64,000 nt of DNA, taken from Cephalopachus bancanus (taxonomy: Eukaryota > Chordata > Mammalia > Primates > Tarsiidae). Positions 58,680 to 64,000 of the stretch are shown one piece after another. Position 1 is the stretch's first letter; each line of letters starts with the position of its first letter. Location: positions 13,353,501 through 13,417,500 of the forward strand of contig JAPVLO010000001.1 of NCBI GenBank assembly GCA_027257055.1, read 5' to 3'. Position numbers and translations under genes: made by a program. A model generated the notes under the pieces. It saw only the letters and a program-made list of their open reading frames with translations, made no database searches and was not told where the DNA came from.

Positions 58680-58950
58680 TCGAGTCTGTCACTCAGGCTA
58701 GAGTGCAGGGGCAAAATCATAGCTCACCGATGTCTCAACCTCCTGGTCTCAGGCAAACCTCTTGCCTCTGCCTCCCAATTACAGCTAACATGCATGACTA
58801 ATGTTGTTATTTTTATTGTTTTCTATTTTGTAGAGACAAGGTCTCGCTATGTTGCCCAGGCTGGTCTTGAACTCCTGGGTGCAAGCAATCCTCCCATCTT
58901 GGTCTTCCAGAGTACTGGAATTACAGGCACAACCATGGCACCAGCCTTTC
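58680..58950 (-). mobile_element. Alu dimer, minus strand, old
   Basis: gagtctgtcactcaggctag, caaaatcatagctcaccgat, ctatgttgcccaggctggtc and ttacaggcacaacc are an Alu-J-like copy. A deletion shortens the middle near cctcccaattacagctaac. Confidence 0.9.
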
Positions 58951-59459
58951 TCATTCTTTTCGCTGCCTAATGTCTCTACTTATTTATAGCCAGATCTAGG
59001 TGGCACACAATTCTTGACTTCCTGGCTAGCTCAGCCTGGCTTCTGTCTCCACCGCTAGAGAAACACTGCACCAAGGAGTATCAGTGAATTCCTCACTTCC
59101 AATTTATGTGTTTATTCTGTATTCACAGTGACCTCTCAGCACTCAACATGGAAGGCCTATTTTTTTTTCATTTTAAAATTTCAAATTACTTATTTAACAT
59201 CTATAGCCCTGCATTACCCTGTGTTCAGTTTTAACCTCCTTGGTTCTTCCTTCTCTGTCTTTCCATTGGCTTTTCTTCTGCTTCTTCCCAGTCACTTACG
59301 CTTAGATAGTAACGCCCCCCAATCTAATTCATTTACCTTATACTGGTTGCTTCTTATATTTTCTTCATTAAAAAAAAAATCACCTACAAACCAGCCTCTT
59401 ACCTGAGAACATTAGGAGAAAAAAAGTCCCAGTTTTACTTGATTATGAACTTAAATTTA

Positions 59460-60010
59460 ATCTAACCACCCTAAGTCAAATATCTCCTCTGTTTCCTTAC
59501 TGGTTATGGCATCGTCATTCTCTCCGTCTTCCATCCTAGGAACTCTTGTCATCTCCATATTCCTTAGGACCAAAAGTCACCGAACCTCATCTATTCTTTT
59601 TTTTTTTTCCTAAGTCAGAGTCTCACTCTGTCACCCAGACTGGAGGGCAGTGACACTCTTACAGCTACTGCAGCCTTGACTTGCTGGGCTCAAGTGATAC
59701 TTCTGCCCTCGGCCTTCCAAGCAGCTGGAACCACAGGTGCACACCACCATGCTAGGTTATTATTTATTTGCTTATTTATTTATTGTAGGTATGAGGTCTC
59801 GCCAAGTTGCCCGGGCTGGTCCCGATCCCCTGGGCTCAGGGAACCCTCTTGCCCCTGCCTCCCAAAGTGCTGAGATTACAGGTGTGAGCCACTGCGCCCA
59901 GCTTGTCTACTCTTATTTTTGTATGTGCGTATCTCCCATATGCATCACTTTTTTTTCAATCTCAGTACTACCTCCATAGTTTAGACCTTTTCTCTCATAA
60001 GACACGCCAT
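59460..60010 (+). mobile_element. Possible L2 LINE fragment, split by an Alu
   Basis: cttgtcatctccatattcct before the Alu and agtactacctccatagttta, gaccttttctctcataaga after it loosely follow the L2 3' region (ttcagaccttcatcatctct). Support is moderate to weak. Confidence 0.45.
59597..59904 (-). mobile_element. Alu dimer, minus strand
   Basis: A T-run then gtcagagtctcactctgtca to gtgagccactgcgcccagc. Flanks catctattctt and ttgtctactctt share a likely duplication (tctattctt/tctactctt). Confidence 0.93.
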
Positions 60011-60014
60011 CCCT

Positions 60015-60735
60015 CTTGACAAGTTTCCATGCTACCTTTTTTTCTTCTAGCAATAGATTTCACACAGTCTTGCACATTTCACACTCTTCATGTGCTGCTT
60101 TACGTATCATATATTTTTGCCTCTGACTGGTTAGCTCTAAGACAGCTCTGGTGAGAGAACGTATTCATCAGGCCTAAGCATCTAGCAATGAAACTATGAT
60201 GCACTTTTGACTGTTCTAGCAATAGGCACTTGGGAATATGCATCCAGAGAAGTGAGTGGCCTGGAGAAGATTGTTTGACAAAGGTCAAGGTCATACCAAA
60301 GCCAGGGACTGTCACGATGGTCAATGTGGCAGGAACAGGGGACTAGCCTAGGATATATCATTGCAGATTCAAGCACAAGGGCAGAGAGCCTTGGAGAGAC
60401 ACCAAAGCAGATGCTGAAGACTGGGTTGTGGTGGATTTGGACCTGTTGGCAGAAAACTAAACTCTGGAGAGGCTGAGTTATGCATGGGTCAGCCTAGAAA
60501 GCAGGAAACACAATACCCTGCAGGGATTTGGTTGCCAACCTCAGAGCAGGGCCTGGAGCTAGAAGACTGGACGGCGTGCAAAAGCACCACGAATCAACAT
60601 TCCTTGCAACCCTCCTGCCTGATGCCAAGTGGGGCAGGGCCGATTCTAGATGTGAGTCCCCAGCTATCATCATGAGATAGCTGCCATCATCTCGAAAGAA
60701 GTGGGAAACCAAACTCCACTCAAAAACCTTCAGTG
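60015..60735. other. Single-copy DNA without recognised gene
   Basis: No gene or repeat recognised; frames under 80 codons on both strands. Confidence 0.45.
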
Positions 60736-60739
60736 TTGA

Positions 60740-61205
60740 CCCCTTTCCTGTAGGATAACATCAAAATTCCTTCATGTTTCCAAAGGGACACCCCAGAGTA
60801 TACCCTTATGTGGGATTCTAACTGTTCCCTTCACAGATTCCAACTGTTTGAACTCACCTCCTGAGACCCCAAGTACATATTTTAACCTTCCCATAATCCG
60901 TACCCTTTCTCAGACCTAACCCTATGCCACCAACCAGCAAAAATCCATTTCTCCACCACTTCCCCAATGAGATTTTTCTTGATCAAACATTGCCCATTAT
61001 CTCTCCCTCATCCGGACTCCCATAGAAGCTATTGTCTAAATAATTTATTTCTCAGTTAATCATGCATGTGCTGCATTAAGATAATTGTCAGTCTGTTGTT
61101 TGGAGCTTATCTTTAACTTCTCATGTGATTACGTCTGCATTCCCCAATTAGAACCGAAGGTCCTCGAGACCAGGTCTTATTTTTGCCTTTGTGATCTCCT
61201 ACAAC
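60740..61205 (+). mobile_element. L2 LINE 3' region
   Basis: gtaggataacatcaaaattc, then cttccccaatgagatttttc, ttgatcaaacattgcccatt, ctcctagaa-type spacing, and gagaccaggtcttatttttg, cctttgtgatctcct follow the L2 ORF2-end to 3' UTR order (acaggataaagtccaaactc, ggcagggtctta, tttgtatcccc). Diverged. Confidence 0.6.
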
Positions 61206-61209
61206 TCTT

Positions 61210-63795
61210 AAAAGGGGTTGTTTCTGTAATAGATAATTTCTAAATATTTGCGGTACTGATTTAATTGTCACTATCTCCTTAAAAAGACCAAGACCCAAGG
61301 ATTACGAGGTTTTTTTCCTGTGTTCATGTTTGTACTCGTACATCTTGTCAGCATTCCTCATATTTCCAGTCTTCTTCTGATAAAAGCTTTTGCCATAGTA
61401 ACAGACTTTCCATGTAATGCTCAGGCCTTGGTAATAAGCACAGATGCAGATTTCTTGGCCGAAGTTAAAATGCATACACTGACAATTAAAAAGGCAATAT
61501 GTTGGGGAAATATACCAAATGATTATTTTTCTTTGTTTTTCCTCTGAGTCTTTATTTAAAGGTCTTTTCCAAAAGATAAATATTGTCATTCATGTACTGT
61601 GTATTTCAAATGGCTCGAGCTTTTATGGTTTTGGTTTTCGTGTCTGATGTTTGTTTGTTTGTTTGCTTTTACACAAGTCCAAGCGCTTTGAACAATTGAG
61701 TCTCTTAGGTCTGGCAAGAACACCCCACAGCTTGATAGAAATTTGTATTTCCTTTCTTCAGGATAAGAAGACTGGGATAGAAAGGCGCTCAGGGAGGGAG
61801 GGAATTGTAGACGGAAGACAGATGAAATCTGCATATTTTGGTATGTAATAATCCATGGAGTCGATGTTAGAGTAACCTCATCTCTGTCCCCCAATCTCTC
61901 GAGAGATTTGATAATTGTCCTGTAGTGTGTTTGTTTAGATAAGCTGGGTGTTGATCACAGGGCTCCTTGGAAGGGAGTGTAAGAAGGTGACCCAGATCTC
62001 TAGTGACCTGTCTTCCCTGAGATCCCACGTGTGGTACAGAAGACTGGGTCCCCTCACACATCACGGGGCCCTATTGACTCCCCGCCTGCCTCATCCTTCA
62101 CCGTGGACAGCAAAGTCTCTGTGCAAAGGTTCTGGAGAGAGCACACCTCGTCACGGTGGTCGTGTTTTACCAACGCCACAAGGTCAGCCGAGCCAAGTAC
62201 TATGACATTCTCCCAATAAAGTGTGACTTCCAAAGTCTCAGCTTCCTGGAGGGACTTCATTGTAAAAGGCAGCCCGGGTTCCTCTTGGCTATTGAAAATA
62301 AGCTGAGCTCCCTGCTGGAGAAGAAAAACAAAAGCATATTGGCAGATTGATTTCTTTTCATATACTGATTTCCATCCTAAGCAAAAAGTCTGTGCTATTC
62401 AGAAGCAGAAGCAACACCGGGTACCAATTTGCCGTATTTCACTTTCGTTTTTCCAGCATTCATGTCATATTCGAAACGGATGCTCAGCCTGACAGAGGCA
62501 GAGGGGAGACAGCCAGCGTCAGGCATTTTTCTTCCATTTCATTGTTTTTCACACTGCCCAGCAATGACTTTTTCTCACCTCTTTCTATTGTTGAATGGAT
62601 TTGGATTTTCCTTCTCTGCCAATCTTTCCATTCTTCTTAGCTTCACTGCATTTGGAAACCCTGGGTTTCCAAACAGACTACTCTTCGGAAAAAGGGAAGG
62701 CCATGTGGGGTCGCACAAAAATAAGCCCTTTTGGGTTTGTTTGTTATGTCTGTGCCTCCAGGGCACATCCAGCCTGCCCGTAGTTTTATGTTTGGGGTCT
62801 TTACAGCTGAACTCAGTGCCTTGAGTTCAAGTTGTGCAATAGGTTCTTACCGACACCAAAACAATATTTTTATTTGTTTTGTTTTGATTCTGTGGTTTTG
62901 ATGATGTCATTGCCACCAGGCCAAACACTTCACAATACTCTGTTTACACATTGGCGGACCTGGTCCAAGTCTCTGTAAATGAGTCTGGGTCAGCCCTCCC
63001 AGATCAGAAAATGAGATGCACCGCCCCCGCCCCCAGTTTTCTGACATTCTCTGACATTTCTGTCTACGTGAAAGTGATTGCCTAAAGAGGACGATTGCCC
63101 TGTCAAAACCACTACATTATGTCATACAACATGTGCGTTGGTGTCCAACAACTTATAGAATGCTTTAGCACTAAAATGTTCCTTTGTTTAAAAAAAAGAA
63201 AGATTCATCAAAGACAGTCAAAGTAATTGCCAATGTGGGACGTTTTGTTTGACTTAATTTTATGTGATCAGTATGTTTCTGGAGAAAATCAATGTATTAT
63301 CAACTATAAATTTTCCTTGTGGTCTCTACATAGAGGGATATTGATTGTGACAAGAGAGTTGAAACATATTTGCAGTCCTTGCGAAGGTTCTGGACAGCCT
63401 GTCTCCCCCCCATCCCCCTCCACTTCCTTCCCAGTGATTCCACTGTCCTCCTGGCTTGGGGAGGAGAGAGGCCAGGTGTGAAGCTGTCCCCTTACACATG
63501 GTCGGGCATAAGCATGAATCAGCAAACGGTCTTGTTATGCCAAGTCAGGCCATGAGCTGAAGTTAAGACTTTTGAAACAGAAGCCATCACAGTTGATTTC
63601 CACCTTTGGAGGCCGGCCAGCTTGTGAAGGTAGGCACTGGGGCTGGGCTGATGCCTGGGGGGGTGACAAGTTTTGGGGAACAGCAAGTGGAACCCCTGAA
63701 ATATACCCCAAACAAGCCTTGGGTAAATTTTCCCAAAGTGTCTTAAGACAGGAAGCAATTAAAAAAAAAACCTCAGAAAAATAAAAACCCTAAGA
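61210..63795. other. 2.6 kb repeat-poor block, candidate noncoding conserved sequence
   Basis: This is the longest stretch near the right end in which I recognise no transposon. Frames of 131 codons (62429-62824 plus) and 102 codons (61586-61894 minus) have no recognised domains and face competing frames. Short C-rich (63021-63035) and T/G-rich (61648-61665) runs occur. Confidence 0.45.
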
Positions 63796-63799
63796 AATA

Positions 63800-64000
63800 T
63801 GCTGGGCCCAGTGGCTCACGTCCGTCATCCCAGAACTTTGGCTGAGGCAAGAGGATTGTCTGAGCCCAGGGGTTCTAGACCAGCCTGGGCAATTCAGTGA
63901 GACTTTGTCTCTACAGTAAATCAAAAAAATTAGCCGGGCGCAGTGACACACACCTGTGGTTCCAGCTACTTGGAAGGCTGAGGTGGAAGCATCACCTGAG
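63800..64000 (+). mobile_element. Alu, cut by the window end
   Basis: gctgggcccagtggctcacg starts the left arm. A short deletion follows cccagaactttgg. The right arm continues to gaggtggaagcatcacctga at the last base. Confidence 0.93.

Noticed and set aside
62429..62824. 131-codon plus-strand frame
   Set aside because: No family recognised; overlapping frames in other phases and on the minus strand are equally open.

Overview
This 64 kb window is mammalian, and specifically primate, nuclear DNA. It holds about 25 Alu elements in both orientations, including full dimers with a left arm, a middle A-rich linker and a right arm. Around them lie the standard eutherian fossil repeats: MIR, L2, L1M-type LINE-1, MLT1 LTRs of the ERVL-MaLR group, Tigger/pogo and hAT transposons, and MER20. 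The youngest Alus share variants that differ from the anthropoid AluS/Y type, from the lemur type and from the galago/loris tRNA-Alu type as I know them. By exclusion this points to a non-anthropoid primate, most likely a tarsier. Primate is secure; tarsier is an inference.

I find no intact protein-coding gene, rRNA, tRNA or other functional RNA gene, and no CRISPR. The longest open frames (about 130-180 codons) show no recognisable family and mostly overlap repeats or lie in single-copy DNA with competing frames on the other strand. The only coding remnants I can identify are mobile-element genes: a broken Tigger transposase on the minus strand at about 38.1-40.05 kb, and LINE-1 ORF2 C-terminal fragments.

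Layout. 0-7.3 kb: ERVL-type LTR piece, a Tigger element split by an Alu half, an LTR-like unit at about 5.64-6.38 kb, then two young Alus in direct orientation. 7.3-21.5 kb: sparse old repeats (hAT, MIR, L2, MLT1, L1M) and several microsatellites. 22-23.8 kb: a repeat-poor block. 23.8-27.7 kb: a dense nest with an MLT1 split by an Alu, a Tigger1-type element split by a 5'-inverted L1 and by an Alu, and a small Tigger MITE. 28-34 kb: mostly unclassified single-copy DNA with one L1. 34-41.7 kb: a second nest with a Tigger inside an MLT1, then an L1M 3' end, then a long Tigger with its transposase remnant, itself split by an Alu. 42-50 kb: Alus, MLT1, L2 and a well-preserved L1 with a 5' inversion and target-site duplication. 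50-61 kb: Alu-rich, mostly minus strand, with L2, L1, MLT1 and MER20. 61.2-63.8 kb: repeat-poor, followed by an Alu that runs off the window.

There is no operon or pathway here. The window is a gene desert or a long intron whose history is a succession of retrotransposon and DNA-transposon insertions. The most useful content is the insertion order read from nesting, the lineage-specific Alu subfamily, a local duplication next to the Tigger element, and a few repeat-poor blocks that could be conserved noncoding elements.
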